From assembly GCA_937967535.1 (NCBI GenBank), contig CALCMV010000445.1:1-9319 (forward strand): a stretch of DNA of 9,319 nt. Direction: 5' to 3'. Under the pieces are notes generated by a model. That model was given only the letters and a program-made list of their open reading frames with translations, had not been told where the DNA came from and did no database searches. Positions within the stretch are counted from its first letter, which is position 1. Each line of letters opens with the position of its first letter. The DNA is from an uncultured Saprospiraceae bacterium. Its GTDB lineage: Bacteria; Bacteroidota; Bacteroidia; Chitinophagales; Saprospiraceae. This document shows, in pieces, positions 1-6,939 of the stretch. The translations under genes were made by a program, and so were the position numbers.

Positions 1-10
1 CAATACATTA

Positions 11-220
11 TTAACCCAAGTTGAATATGTAGTCCCCAAGTTTTTTGGATGGTGTAGTTGTCAGACGAATGTTGTTCTAAAATGCTTCGGTTATTTGATA
101 CCATATTCACTTTAAGCAAAGGATTCGTCTGACAACTTTTATACTATAAAAAACGGAAAGTTTTGAAACAATCAGTGTGTAATATTCACTTTTGGGGACT
201 ATATATTCAACTTGGGCTAA
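11..220. repeat. Nested inverted-repeat element (MITE-like, element A)
   Basis: Two inverted repeats lie one inside the other. The outer arms (11-39 and 192-220) pair over 29 bp with two mismatches; their core is CCCAAGTTGAATAT followed by a GTCCCC block. The inner arms (56-70 and 123-137) are a perfect 15-bp pair around GTTGTCAGACGAAT. The interior has no sizeable open frame. The layout is that of a non-autonomous transposable element, or of one small element inserted in another. I see no clear target-site duplication, so mobility is inferred. Confidence 0.6.
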
Positions 221-221
221 G

Positions 222-299
222 GTGCAAGCGAGACGCATTGCGCTAGAGAAACGCAAGTCGAAGGCATTAGGCTATACTTGTATTGTAGTATTATTATGA
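222..299 (+). other. Possible C-terminal remnant of an upstream gene
   Basis: A frame open from 183 reaches a TGA at 297-299. From 222 it reads as a basic, plausible protein tail (VQARRIALEKRKSKALGYT, then CIVVLL). The stop overlaps the ATG of the next gene as ATGA, the arrangement of translationally coupled genes. The frame has no ATG and upstream it runs into the right arm of element A, so it would be the tail of a gene cut off by that element. It is also somewhat GC-richer than the other gaps. It could equally be a chance open frame or part of the repeat. Confidence 0.25.
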
Positions 300-2029
300 A
301 CGTAAATACTTCTTTTTTTCAGGTCATGGAATTGCACCACCTGCGCTATCCGGGTGCTGCGAAGGAGTACGCGATATTGTATGAATTATTACACAAAATA
401 GATGCACCGAGTCGCTTGTCTATTTCTAATGAATTGACCGAAAAAATAAAGGCAGAAATAGCTGTGAATGTCCATCTTCGTGTAGCCGGTTTTTTGCTGT
501 ATTTTTATTTGGAAAATGATAAAAAAACGCCCTTCGCGCAAATGGATTTGTCGAAATCTGCTTTGCCGGGAAATGCTTTAAATAACTCATTATCAGGACA
601 AAAAATTGATGCAATTTTTAATATAACTTCCCAGTTTATAGAGGAAAATCGCGGTAAGTCAAACATTTTAAATGACTGGATTCGGCAGTATTTTAAAGGC
701 AAATCGCAGCCCGGCATTTTGCGCCTCATGGAAAGTATGGAAATAGGTGAAGAGCGTCAAATGACAATTCCGACTGCCAATGATTTGTCGGAAAAAGTGG
801 AGAAGATTTTTGATTATCTTTTTCATGCAGAGGCAGTGGTCTACAAGATGTCTTTACTCTTGAATAATGGCGCGACAATGGAAATCAGCCCGGAGGAAAA
901 ACTATTCAGTCGTGCGGTAGATGATGCGGCGTATCAATCCGCGTCTTTGGAGGATTTTATTGAATTATTGAATACAAATTATGAAAAATTATTACGCATA
1001 AGAGATAAAGAAAAAGGACATCAATACAAAGGCTATAATATCAATATTTACATTTTGGAAGGTAGCAAGGTGAGTCGCTCTACGGCAAATTTATTGCACC
1101 AAATGAGGCGTTTGCGCGATACACGAAGGGCATTGCAGCGTTTGTTATTAGTAGGAATTATTGATGATTTTTATGAGAAAGATAATGCCTTTGTTTTGTA
1201 TTTTACAAAAAAAGAAAAAAGTGAATATGAGAAAGCATTAGGCACATATATTGCGCGATTTGAAGTAAGCGAGGAGGTAAAATTGTGGATGCGAAAAGCC
1301 TACGAAACACCCATTATCGAAGAAGAACAGCCCTCAATAATCGTAGAAGAAGATGCCAAAACACGCCTCACAAGCCGCGCCTCCGAAATGGATTTTTTGC
1401 GGGTATTATTGCGATTTGAATATGCTAAATTGGTTGCACAACGCGCCCATATCGCACGCCGACTGACGGAAGGCTACCACATAACTGCGGAGTTGGAAAT
1501 GGATAATTCACCTGCATTTTTTTACGATAAAAAATATGCACACCAAGCACATTCACCAAATTTACAAGAAGATACCTCGCAAGGAAGTTTGATAGAATTG
1601 GAGACGGTATGGAAATATATGGATGCGGTGGCTTTGGATAAATCGGAAGCTACTTTATTGAATATCAGACAGTTAAAAACTTCGTCCGAATTGATGCTCG
1701 AAGAACAGCCCAATCATCCTGTATTCAAATTACTACGGGCATTTTGCATTTTTTATTTAGAAACCGAAATTGAAGATGATAAATTAAACGTGATAAATGA
1801 CAATATGCTGAAATCAGGCGTAGAGGATTTTATAGAAGCTTTTTATCAATTCAAAAATTTATACAATATGGATGCGGTAACGCTGGAAAAAGCCGTTTCA
1901 CAATTTCAAGAAAAAACAATACGTTATAAAAGTGAATTAAAAAATATTATGATTCCGGCTAGCAAACTCTTATATTTGGAACTTCGTAATCGTTGGTTGC
2001 GACAATTTAAACAGAAATTGTACGGTTGA
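296..2029 (+). CDS. Uncharacterised helix-rich soluble protein, 577 aa
   Basis: I do not recognise this family. The frame is also open upstream from a TTG at 278, but the first ATG is at 296 and a second is at 326 (MELHHLRYPG). Neither has a Shine-Dalgarno sequence, so the start is uncertain by ten codons. There is no signal peptide or membrane segment, so it is probably cytoplasmic. The sequence looks nearly all alpha-helical. A Pro/Glu-rich linker near residues 339-355 (PIIEEEQPSIIVEED) separates an N-terminal part of about 335 residues from a C-terminal part of about 220. No P-loop, nuclease, protease or DNA-binding motif is visible. It lies 156 bp upstream of a tail-anchored coiled-coil gene on the same strand, which may be a partner, although a strong hairpin sits between them. 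Certainty is high that it is a gene and low for any function. Confidence 0.85.
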   Translation: MNVNTSFFQVMELHHLRYPGAAKEYAILYELLHKIDAPSRLSISNELTEKIKAEIAVNVHLRVAGFLLYFYLENDKKTPFAQMDLSKSALPGNALNNSLSGQKIDAIFNITSQFIEENRGKSNILNDWIRQYFKGKSQPGILRLMESMEIGEERQMTIPTANDLSEKVEKIFDYLFHAEAVVYKMSLLLNNGATMEISPEEKLFSRAVDDAAYQSASLEDFIELLNTNYEKLLRIRDKEKGHQYKGYNINIYILEGSKVSRSTANLLHQMRRLRDTRRALQRLLLVGIIDDFYEKDNAFVLYFTKKEKSEYEKALGTYIARFEVSEEVKLWMRKAYETPIIEEEQPSIIVEEDAKTRLTSRASEMDFLRVLLRFEYAKLVAQRAHIARRLTEGYHITAELEMDNSPAFFYDKKYAHQAHSPNLQEDTSQGSLIELETVWKYMDAVALDKSEATLLNIRQLKTSSELMLEEQPNHPVFKLLRAFCIFYLETEIEDDKLNVINDNMLKSGVEDFIEAFYQFKNLYNMDAVTLEKAVSQFQEKTIRYKSELKNIMIPASKLLYLELRNRWLRQFKQKLYG

Positions 2030-2037
2030 TGGCAGAG

Positions 2038-2065
2038 GGTTGACGGTTGACGGTTGACGGTTGAC
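2038..2065 (+). repeat. Heptamer tandem repeat, 4 x GGTTGAC
   Basis: Four perfect head-to-tail copies of GGTTGAC start nine bases after the stop codon of the 577-aa gene. This is the cleanest of several 7-bp arrays in the window. It resembles the reverse complement of the CCGTCTA/CCGTCCA-type words downstream at 2140-2182. Confidence 0.9.
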
Positions 2066-2081
2066 GGCGAATGATAGGCGA

Positions 2082-2116
2082 TAGCAAAAGATTTTATTAA
2101 ATAAAATCTTTTGCTA
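2082..2116 (+). terminator. Strong hairpin, probable terminator
   Basis: A perfect 16-bp inverted repeat (2082-2097 and 2101-2116) with a 3-nt loop, TAGCAAAAGATTTTAT against its complement. The stem is AT-rich and no separate T-tract follows. It lies 53 bases past the stop of the 577-aa gene and 70 bases before the next start, so it could end the first transcript or reduce read-through into the second gene. It sits between two heptamer arrays. Confidence 0.6.
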
Positions 2117-2139
2117 CCGTTCATCTTTAGCCAGCTACT

Positions 2140-2182
2140 GTCTGCCAGTTACTGTCTGCCGTCTGCCGTCTACCGTCCTACC
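2140..2182 (+). repeat. Degenerate heptamer array running up to a start codon
   Basis: In strict 7-bp register: GTCTGCC, AGTTACT, GTCTGCC, GTCTGCC, GTCTACC, then GTCCTACC. The array ends three bases before the ATG of the coiled-coil gene, in the place a ribosome binding site would occupy. A similar array precedes engB. Confidence 0.85.
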
Positions 2183-2185
2183 ATC

Positions 2186-2968
2186 ATGGACAATATTTTT
2201 CAAGGAGAATTGAATACGGCATTGGAGGAGTTGCAACAACACCTTCAAGACTTGGGTGCGGCAAAATCGCAGATTGCTGAAGCGAAGAACGCAGCAACGG
2301 GCGTGGTATCGGGTATGACCAATTTGAGTGGTAATTACAAAACACATTTGGATGAATTGACCACAAAAATTGAGACATATTTGAAGGAATCGGCAACACG
2401 TTCAAAGGATTTTTATAATGAATCTGCTACTCGCGTCAAGCAATTGCAAGAGAGCTACGAGCGCAAGAGTCAGTTGATGTTGGGCAATTTGCAATCGGCT
2501 CAAAGTCAGTCAAGTAAGGCATATTTTGAACGTAGTAATGAGCAATTGCTAAACTTTTTGAACTCCACAAATGAATCTATCGAAGCTGCCATTACGGAAA
2601 TGAATAAGCAAATCGCACTCATTAATGATATGCACAACCGCCAAAACGGACAAGTGAAAGAATATATGGTGCGTTTTGAGCGACTCATGCGTGCGGTACA
2701 TGAAATGGAAGGGCGGGTGAGTACGATAAATTTTCCGGCACTTTTTGATGAGTTGGAAAAAACGGTCAATGCAGCCGACCGCAATAATCGCCAAATGTTG
2801 ACCGAAATAACCGATTTGAAAAAATATCTAAGACAGGAATTGAATACGCATACAAAGACGCTTGAATCGAAAATTCAAAGCCAAAACTCAAACCTCCAAA
2901 TGATGCGTTGGTTGGTGATTGCTATGTTTGTAGGGATGATAATTATGTTGTATTTTAATTTGAAGTGA
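2186..2968 (+). CDS. Tail-anchored coiled-coil membrane protein, 260 aa
   Basis: The family is not recognised. I chose the ATG at 2186 (MDNIFQGELN); the frame is open upstream through repeat DNA, but that part would encode a Cys/Ser/Tyr-rich stretch unlike the rest. Residues 10-235 are almost entirely helical with coiled-coil character, rich in Q, N, E, K and S, with few prolines. The sequence ESATR recurs at 68-72 and 79-83, an 11-residue period seen in some long amphipathic helices. A single hydrophobic segment (about 242-257, WLVIAMFVGMIIMLYF) follows, ending in NLK. With no signal peptide, this predicts a C-terminally anchored inner-membrane protein with the coiled coil in the cytoplasm. 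The form suits a scaffold, tether or envelope-sensing protein, but nothing shows which. A functional link to the upstream 577-aa protein rests only on adjacency. Confidence 0.85.
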   Translation: MDNIFQGELNTALEELQQHLQDLGAAKSQIAEAKNAATGVVSGMTNLSGNYKTHLDELTTKIETYLKESATRSKDFYNESATRVKQLQESYERKSQLMLGNLQSAQSQSSKAYFERSNEQLLNFLNSTNESIEAAITEMNKQIALINDMHNRQNGQVKEYMVRFERLMRAVHEMEGRVSTINFPALFDELEKTVNAADRNNRQMLTEITDLKKYLRQELNTHTKTLESKIQSQNSNLQMMRWLVIAMFVGMIIMLYFNLK

Positions 2969-2983
2969 ATTTACTGATTATCA

Positions 2984-3011
2984 GTTCATAGTTGGTAGTT
3001 CATAGTTCATA
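2984..3011 (+). repeat. Heptamer array, GTTCATA/GTTGGTA
   Basis: Four head-to-tail 7-mers, GTTCATA, GTTGGTA, GTTCATA, GTTCATA, then a T-rich tract. The array lies 15 bases past the stop of the coiled-coil gene, next to a small 6-bp hairpin (2973-2985). Confidence 0.85.
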
Positions 3012-3064
3012 GTTTTTTACAATTCATTGAGCAAACTCAAACGGGTAGCCGAATTTATGGTGTT

Positions 3065-3110
3065 TCCATTGACCTAGAGAAAATTCATGAATTTTCTCTA
3101 GGTCAATGGA
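3065..3110. terminator. Perfect 46-bp palindrome between convergent genes
   Basis: Every base of 3065-3110 pairs about the centre at 3087/3088: TCCATTGACCTAGAGAAAAT and onward to the centre, then its complement. It lies between the ends of the convergent coiled-coil and htrA genes, five bases beyond the htrA stop codon. The position and symmetry suit a bidirectional terminator acting on both transcripts. No T-tract follows on either strand, so intrinsic termination is not certain. A protein-binding or cruciform site is an alternative. Confidence 0.65.
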
Positions 3111-3114
3111 GAGA

Positions 3115-4569
3115 TTATTTCACAAAATTATAAAAATAAACATCAGGATAATTCTCATAAAAACCCTCTAAGACAATCCTACCTGTCGTTTCATCCAAAA
3201 TTTTCATAAACTTATCCAAATCCTTTACTCGTATATCATTAATTTTGGTGATGATAAAATCGGGCTGCATATTCGTGGAGTCAATGAGGCTACCGCGAAT
3301 GATGCTGGTGACACGCACACCATCCATACCAAGTGTACGGATTTCGTTGCTATTCAGATTGCGTAAATCAAAACCCAACTCACCGGAAAGCACCAGATTA
3401 TCTTTCGACATCAGCGTAGGGTTATTATTGCGATTGCGAAGCACAACTCCCGCAGAACTGTACTTGCCATCGCGCAGATACTCGACATTCACACGGTCGC
3501 CGGGGCGGAAAAGCGCGACTTGCTCTTGCAGTTCGGGCGTACTTTTGACCGGATTGCCATTGACAGAGGTGATGACATCGCCTATACGCAAGCCGGCATC
3601 TTCGGCAGCACTGCCCGGATTGACGCGGGAGAGGTATACGCCATCCAAAGAATTGAGTTTGAGCGAACTCGCAATCTCATCCGAAATATCTTGAATATTG
3701 ACTCCCAAAAATCCGCGTTGTACGGTTCCAAATTCGCGGATGTCATCCACTACTTTTTTTACCAGATTGGAAGGCACTGCAAAAGAGTATCCTTCATAAC
3801 GCCCTGAACGTGTGATGATTGCAGTATTGATACCGATAAGGTCGCCATTCGTATCAACGAGTGCGCCGCCGCTATTGCCGGGATTGACCGCCGCATCGGT
3901 TTGGATAAATGATTCGATAGAATATTGGTCTTCGAGGATATTGATATTCCTTGCTTTTGCGCTGATAATTCCCGCCGTAACGGTAGAATTGAGGTTGAAA
4001 GGATTCCCGACTGCGAGTACCCATTCGCCGATTTTTGCGCCGTCCGAATCCGCAAATTTGAGATAAGGCATACCGACTTCTTTCACCTTAATCAAAGCTA
4101 AATCTGTGGAAGGGTCTTTGCCGATAATCTTGGCTTCGAGGCTGCGTTGCCCATCCAATGTGACCTCCAAGACATTCCCTTCTTCAATCACATGATTGTT
4201 GGTTACAATATATCCATCCGACGAAATAATGACTCCCGAACCGGAGGAGAGTTCATTGGAACGCCCCCAAAAATCATCAAAAAACTGTCCGTTACTGCGT
4301 TTGCCCTGCAAAGCGCGAATATGCACTACTGCGGGAGTTGCCTTTGATGCACCCTTGATAAAATCGGTGGGTGTTGTGGTCATTTTGGTGTGTTTTTGTG
4401 GTGTGTTTGGAGTGGAAGGTGTGATAAGATTGGCGTATTGAGGAGTGGGGGCTTGCTCGCGCACAATGATGCGCTCCGGCATTTCGTCATTGTCCATACG
4501 TTCATGGATAAGTACGGTAGCCAAAGAACTTATAACCGCAACGACAACTATCAGCAACAAATTTTTCAT
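3115..4569 (-). CDS. htrA: HtrA/DegP-family periplasmic serine endoprotease
   Basis: An ATP-independent protease and chaperone that degrades or refolds misfolded envelope proteins. Residues 1-22 (MKNLLLIVVVAVISSLATVL) form a signal peptide or signal anchor. A Thr/Pro-rich linker (about 36-68) follows. The trypsin-like domain shows the complete triad: His126 in VTNNHVIEEG, Asp156 in DPSTDLALIK and Ser233 in NPGNSGGALV. The first PDZ domain spans about 286-378 (RGFLGVNI, GSAAEDAGLRIGDVI). A second, more divergent PDZ-like domain spans about 397-475 (ELGFDLRNL, QPDFIITKINDI). The length of 484 aa and the protease-PDZ-PDZ order match DegP/DegQ proteins. The start ATG gives the hydrophobic N-terminus directly. 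The gene is divergent from lspA and has a good promoter match at 4710-4741, giving a leader of about 135 nt. Active-site residues are intact, so it should be catalytically competent. Confidence 0.97.
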   Translation of the reverse strand: MKNLLLIVVVAVISSLATVLIHERMDNDEMPERIIVREQAPTPQYANLITPSTPNTPQKHTKMTTTPTDFIKGASKATPAVVHIRALQGKRSNGQFFDDFWGRSNELSSGSGVIISSDGYIVTNNHVIEEGNVLEVTLDGQRSLEAKIIGKDPSTDLALIKVKEVGMPYLKFADSDGAKIGEWVLAVGNPFNLNSTVTAGIISAKARNINILEDQYSIESFIQTDAAVNPGNSGGALVDTNGDLIGINTAIITRSGRYEGYSFAVPSNLVKKVVDDIREFGTVQRGFLGVNIQDISDEIASSLKLNSLDGVYLSRVNPGSAAEDAGLRIGDVITSVNGNPVKSTPELQEQVALFRPGDRVNVEYLRDGKYSSAGVVLRNRNNNPTLMSKDNLVLSGELGFDLRNLNSNEIRTLGMDGVRVTSIIRGSLIDSTNMQPDFIITKINDIRVKDLDKFMKILDETTGRIVLEGFYENYPDVYFYNFVK

Positions 4570-4587
4570 ACACTTAATTAATGAGTG

Positions 4588-4605
4588 AATTTTGAATGAA
4601 TGAAT
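4588..4605. repeat. Left copy of an 18-bp inverted repeat at divergent gene starts
   Basis: AATTTTGAATGAATGAAT here is the exact reverse complement of 5122-5139. As a result the htrA and lspA transcripts would both carry ATTCATTCATTCAAAATT just before their start codons, 18 bases upstream of htrA and 4 bases upstream of lspA. A third partial copy (ATTCAAAATT) lies at 4868-4877. This could be a shared leader or operator, or the ends of an inserted element. Confidence 0.7.
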
Positions 4606-4709
4606 ATTTTTGATTTCCCAAAATAAAAATAAAAACGCGAAATAGCTTGTTTTGTTATTAAAAATAGGCTGATTTAACGTTTTTATGAATTTAAATTCAA
4701 ATTAAAGCC

Positions 4710-4741
4710 CAAATTTAGAATGATATTTTAGCATTGCCAAA
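4710..4741 (-). promoter_or_regulatory. Bacteroidota-type promoter for htrA
   Basis: On the minus strand, TTTG (4741-4738) is followed after 20 bases by TAAATTTG (4717-4710). This fits the Bacteroidota housekeeping consensus (TTTG or TTG at -33 and TAnnTTTG at -7 with about 20 bp between). Transcription would begin near 4704 and give a leader of about 135 nt for htrA. Confidence 0.65.
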
Positions 4742-4782
4742 ACCAAACCAATTTTTAAGAATCTTTTAATGATAGTTAAACC

Positions 4783-4813
4783 TTCCTGATAGCAACTTAA
4801 TTCCGTATCTTTG
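4783..4813 (+). promoter_or_regulatory. Rightward promoter candidate towards lspA
   Basis: TATCTTTG (4806-4813) matches the -7 consensus TAnnTTTG exactly. At the expected 20-bp spacing the -33 position reads TTC (4783-4785), an imperfect match to TTG. I find no better box nearer to lspA, so lspA-engB may be transcribed from here with a leader of about 320 nt. A small hairpin, CCTAAT-GAA-ATTAGG, lies at 4830-4844 in that leader. Confidence 0.5.
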
Positions 4814-4858
4814 CGTTCTTTAATTTTAACCTAATGAAATTAGGCGGATAAATGTGCG

Positions 4859-5137
4859 TTTTGAATCATTCAAAATTCCAACATTGAGTCCACATTAGAA
4901 AGTATAGAAATTCAAAAAAGTTGAAATTTTATTTTTATATTAAAAAATTATAATGAGAAAAATAAATAATTAATGTTTTTTTTAATTTTTAAAGAATTAA
5001 CAATAAATTATTTATATAATTTTATTATAATTATTATTTTAATTAAAAAATTAAACTTTAATACAATTCGAAATTAAATTTCGTTAAAATGGTTTTTTAT
5101 TATTTTTAATGTAGACTCAACATTCATTCATTCAAAA
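4859..5137. repeat. Very AT-rich segment bounded by inverted repeats
   Basis: The left end holds a near-perfect palindrome (TTTTGAAT-C-ATTCAAAA, 4859-4875) and TTGAGTCCACATTA (4884-4897). The right end carries the inverse: TAATGTAGACTCAA (5107-5120, one mismatch) and then ATTCAAAA (5130-5137). Between them, positions 4921-5100 contain only 14 G or C in 180 bases. No gene, tRNA or DnaA-box cluster is visible. It may be a MITE-like insertion in the lspA leader or a structured leader. Confidence 0.5.
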
Positions 5138-5139
5138 TT
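5122..5139. repeat. Right copy of the 18-bp inverted repeat, next to the lspA start
   Basis: ATTCATTCATTCAAAATT is the exact inverse of 4588-4605. It ends four bases before the lspA ATG and so forms the translation initiation region, with no Shine-Dalgarno sequence. Confidence 0.7.
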
Positions 5140-5143
5140 AGTA

Positions 5144-6004
5144 ATGAAGTATAAAAAGTATTATCTCCTCGTATTGGTGGTTATTGTGATAGACCAAATC
5201 TCGAAGTTGTTGGTGTATCAGTATATGGATATGGGGTATCGGGGCGAGATTAATATTTTGGGTTGGGATTGGGCGCGACTGCATTATACACTCAATCCGG
5301 GTATGGCATTTGGACTGCGAATTATTCCGAAATTAGCCTTAACACTCTTTCGGATAGCGGCGATTACGGTGTTGACCTATTTTTTTATTTTGCAAATAAA
5401 AAACAAAACCAATACGGGATTTATATTTTGTTTGGCGATGATACTTGGCGGGGCGGTTGGCAATGCGATTGACAGTGTGTTTTATGGGGTGTTTTTGGAT
5501 GGCAATATGTTGGCAGGTTCGCCTACGCCCTGGCTGCACGGGCAGGTAATTGACATGTTGTATTTTCCGATGTTTGAGGGGCGTTTTCCTCAATGGCTGC
5601 CGTATATGGGGGGCAATCGCTTTTTGTTTTTTAGTGCTATTTTTAATGTGGCGGATTCGGCGATTTTTATTGGTGCGGTGTCTTTGCTGCTGTTTAGCCG
5701 ACGATTTTTTCCTGATGAGGAGACGCTTGGTGATAAACCCTTGACGACAGAGGCTGAAGATGTATCAAAGGATGAACAACAAAGGACAAACGAAGCAGAA
5801 ACGACAAGTGAAGCAGAAGAAGTAATTAGTGAAGATACAAGCACAAAGCAAGAAGAACACATAGAAAACGAAGAACAAACAACAAGTGAAACAGAAGAAG
5901 TAATTAGCGAAGATACAAGCATAAAGCAGGAAGAACACATAGAAAACGAAGAACTTACCGACGCGATTAATCAACAGAAAAATAATACGGAAGATTTTGG
6001 CTAA
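5144..6004 (+). CDS. lspA: Lipoprotein signal peptidase (signal peptidase II)
   Basis: An inner-membrane aspartyl protease that cleaves prolipoproteins just before the lipid-modified cysteine. Four membrane segments are visible, near residues 6-24, 62-84, 91-109 and 159-185. Family motifs are in order: NPGMAFG (51-57), GGAVGNAIDS (102-111) with catalytic Asp110, and FNVADSAI (167-174) with catalytic Asp171. The insertion between the last two motifs (LHGQVIDMLYFPMFEGRFPQ, 131-150) is usual for Bacteroidota enzymes. At 286 aa it is much longer than the E. coli enzyme (164 aa) and the roughly 200-220 aa Bacteroidota forms. The excess is a Glu/Thr/Ser-rich tail from about residue 190, with a 26-residue unit repeated in tandem (220-245 and 246-271). 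By LspA topology the tail should be cytoplasmic. The first ATG is needed for a complete first membrane segment. engB follows after 51 bp, probably in one operon. Confidence 0.95.
   Translation: MKYKKYYLLVLVVIVIDQISKLLVYQYMDMGYRGEINILGWDWARLHYTLNPGMAFGLRIIPKLALTLFRIAAITVLTYFFILQIKNKTNTGFIFCLAMILGGAVGNAIDSVFYGVFLDGNMLAGSPTPWLHGQVIDMLYFPMFEGRFPQWLPYMGGNRFLFFSAIFNVADSAIFIGAVSLLLFSRRFFPDEETLGDKPLTTEAEDVSKDEQQRTNEAETTSEAEEVISEDTSTKQEEHIENEEQTTSETEEVISEDTSIKQEEHIENEELTDAINQQKNNTEDFG
5801..5956 (+). repeat. 78-bp in-frame tandem duplication in the lspA tail
   Basis: Units 5801-5878 and 5879-5956 are 71/78 identical in DNA and 23/26 identical in protein (TTSEAEEVISEDT... and TTSETEEVISEDT...). Several of the seven differences are silent, so the copies have diverged while the frame was kept. 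The unit is Glu-rich and lies after the last membrane segment. Confidence 0.95.
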
Positions 6005-6020
6005 TGAACGGTTTGTAGCA

Positions 6021-6055
6021 TCTACCGTCCACCATACCGTCTACCGTCCACCGTT
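6021..6055 (+). repeat. Heptamer array directly upstream of engB
   Basis: TCTACC, GTCCACC, a 5-bp break (ATACC), GTCTACC, GTCCACC, then GTT and the engB ATG. These are the same words as at 2140-2182. The array fills most of the 51-bp lspA-engB gap and touches the start codon, leaving no Shine-Dalgarno sequence. Confidence 0.85.
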
Positions 6056-6670
6056 ATGATAATAAAGTATTTAGATTTTCTGGGGAGTTTTCCGACCTAT
6101 CGCAAATGTCCTGACGATACGCGACCGGAGTATGCCTTTATCGGACGCTCGAATGTAGGCAAATCTTCGCTCGTCAATATGCTGTGCGGTTACAAAAAAG
6201 CGGCAAAAGTATCCGGCACACCGGGCAAAACGCAATTTATTAATCTCTTTTTAATCAATAATGAATGGCTGCTTGCCGACCTGCCCGGCTACGGCTATGC
6301 GCGTGTATCGAAGACCAAACGCCGCCAATTTGAGCAGATGATACGCGATTATTTGAACTTCCGCGATACGCTTGCTTGCGTATTTGTGCTGATTGATATT
6401 CGCCACAAACCACAAGAGATTGATATTGAATTTGTCAATCAACTCGGTAAGATGCAGGTGCCGTTTGTATTGGTATTTACTAAGGCAGATAAAAATAAAA
6501 GACATCCCGAATTGAATGATGAAAATCTGGAAGCCTTCAAAACCGCTATGCTTGAGACTTGGGAAGAAATGCCGCAATGTTTTGTCACTTCTTCTGAATC
6601 GGGTTTGGGACGTGAGGAGTTGTTGGGCTTTATTGATGGAATTAATGCAGATTGGGCGGGGCAGGAATAA
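6056..6670 (+). CDS. engB: Ribosome biogenesis GTPase EngB (YihA/YsxC)
   Basis: A TRAFAC-class GTPase required for late assembly of the 50S subunit, acting in the cytoplasm. All G motifs are intact: G1 GRSNVGKS (30-37), G2 region SGTPGKTQ (53-60), G3 DLPG (75-78) within LADLPGYGYARVSK, G4 TKAD (142-145) and G5 SSESG (179-183). The DLPGYGYA signature is diagnostic of this family. The length of 204 aa is typical. The ATG gives the expected N-terminus (IIKYLDFLGSFPTYRKCP) before the G1 strand. It follows lspA by 51 bp on the same strand and is probably cotranscribed. A short hairpin downstream (6693-6712) may end the message. Confidence 0.96.
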   Translation: MIIKYLDFLGSFPTYRKCPDDTRPEYAFIGRSNVGKSSLVNMLCGYKKAAKVSGTPGKTQFINLFLINNEWLLADLPGYGYARVSKTKRRQFEQMIRDYLNFRDTLACVFVLIDIRHKPQEIDIEFVNQLGKMQVPFVLVFTKADKNKRHPELNDENLEAFKTAMLETWEEMPQCFVTSSESGLGREELLGFIDGINADWAGQE

Positions 6671-6692
6671 CAAGTTCTACTGAAACACTGTA

Positions 6693-6712
6693 CTGACGAC
6701 TTTAGCCGTCAG
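6693..6712 (+). terminator. Weak hairpin after engB
   Basis: CTGACG (6693-6698) and CGTCAG (6707-6712) form a 6-bp stem with an 8-nt loop, 22 bases past the engB stop. Alternatively TTTAGCCGTC (6701-6710) pairs perfectly with GACGGCTAAA (6780-6789) across an AT-rich stretch, so two exclusive structures are possible. No T-tract follows the short hairpin. Confidence 0.35.
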
Positions 6713-6788
6713 ATAAATTTCACTTTAATTTTTAAACTATTAAAATTCAATTATTTATAAATATATTTTCATTTCACGCGACGGCTAA

Positions 6789-6939
6789 ACAGGCTGACCG
6801 CGAACTCGTAAAGGCGATTTCAATCGCCATGTTTAGTATAATTTTTATTTATAATTTACTATAAATAAATATTATACGAATTTTATTTATTTTTATATGG
6901 TGAATGAATTCGCCTGTACGGTATTCGCGGTCAGCCTGT
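6789..6939. repeat. Long inverted-repeat element (element C)
   Basis: The outer arms pair perfectly over 16 bp: ACAGGCTGACCGCGAA (6789-6804) with 6924-6939. Pairing continues imperfectly inward, about 18 of 22 positions, to arms of roughly 40 bp. Inside are a hairpin GGCGATT-TC-AATCGCC (6813-6828) and an AT-rich 17-bp stem with one mismatch (6836-6852 with 6861-6877). The whole 151 bp can fold into one long stem-loop. There is no open frame. It is probably a MITE or REP-like element. The rest of the 6671-7093 gap is AT-rich with nothing coding. Confidence 0.65.

Noticed and set aside
296..2029. Wadjet/MukF-like (JetA-type) defence subunit
   Set aside because: Only the general helical character and size suggested it; no diagnostic motif, and no MukB-like ATPase or nuclease partner is present in the window.
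3245..4581. Several plus-strand open frames opposite htrA
   Set aside because: They are shadows of the htrA reading frame, whose catalytic triad and PDZ domains are intact.
4898..5106. Replication origin in the AT-rich region
   Set aside because: No DnaA-box cluster (TTATCCACA-like) and no dnaA, dnaN or partition genes are visible.
5590..5940. Ser/Val/Cys-rich minus-strand open frame opposite the lspA tail
   Set aside because: It is the complement of the Glu-codon-rich tail repeats; the plus strand has complete LspA motifs and synonymous differences between repeat copies.
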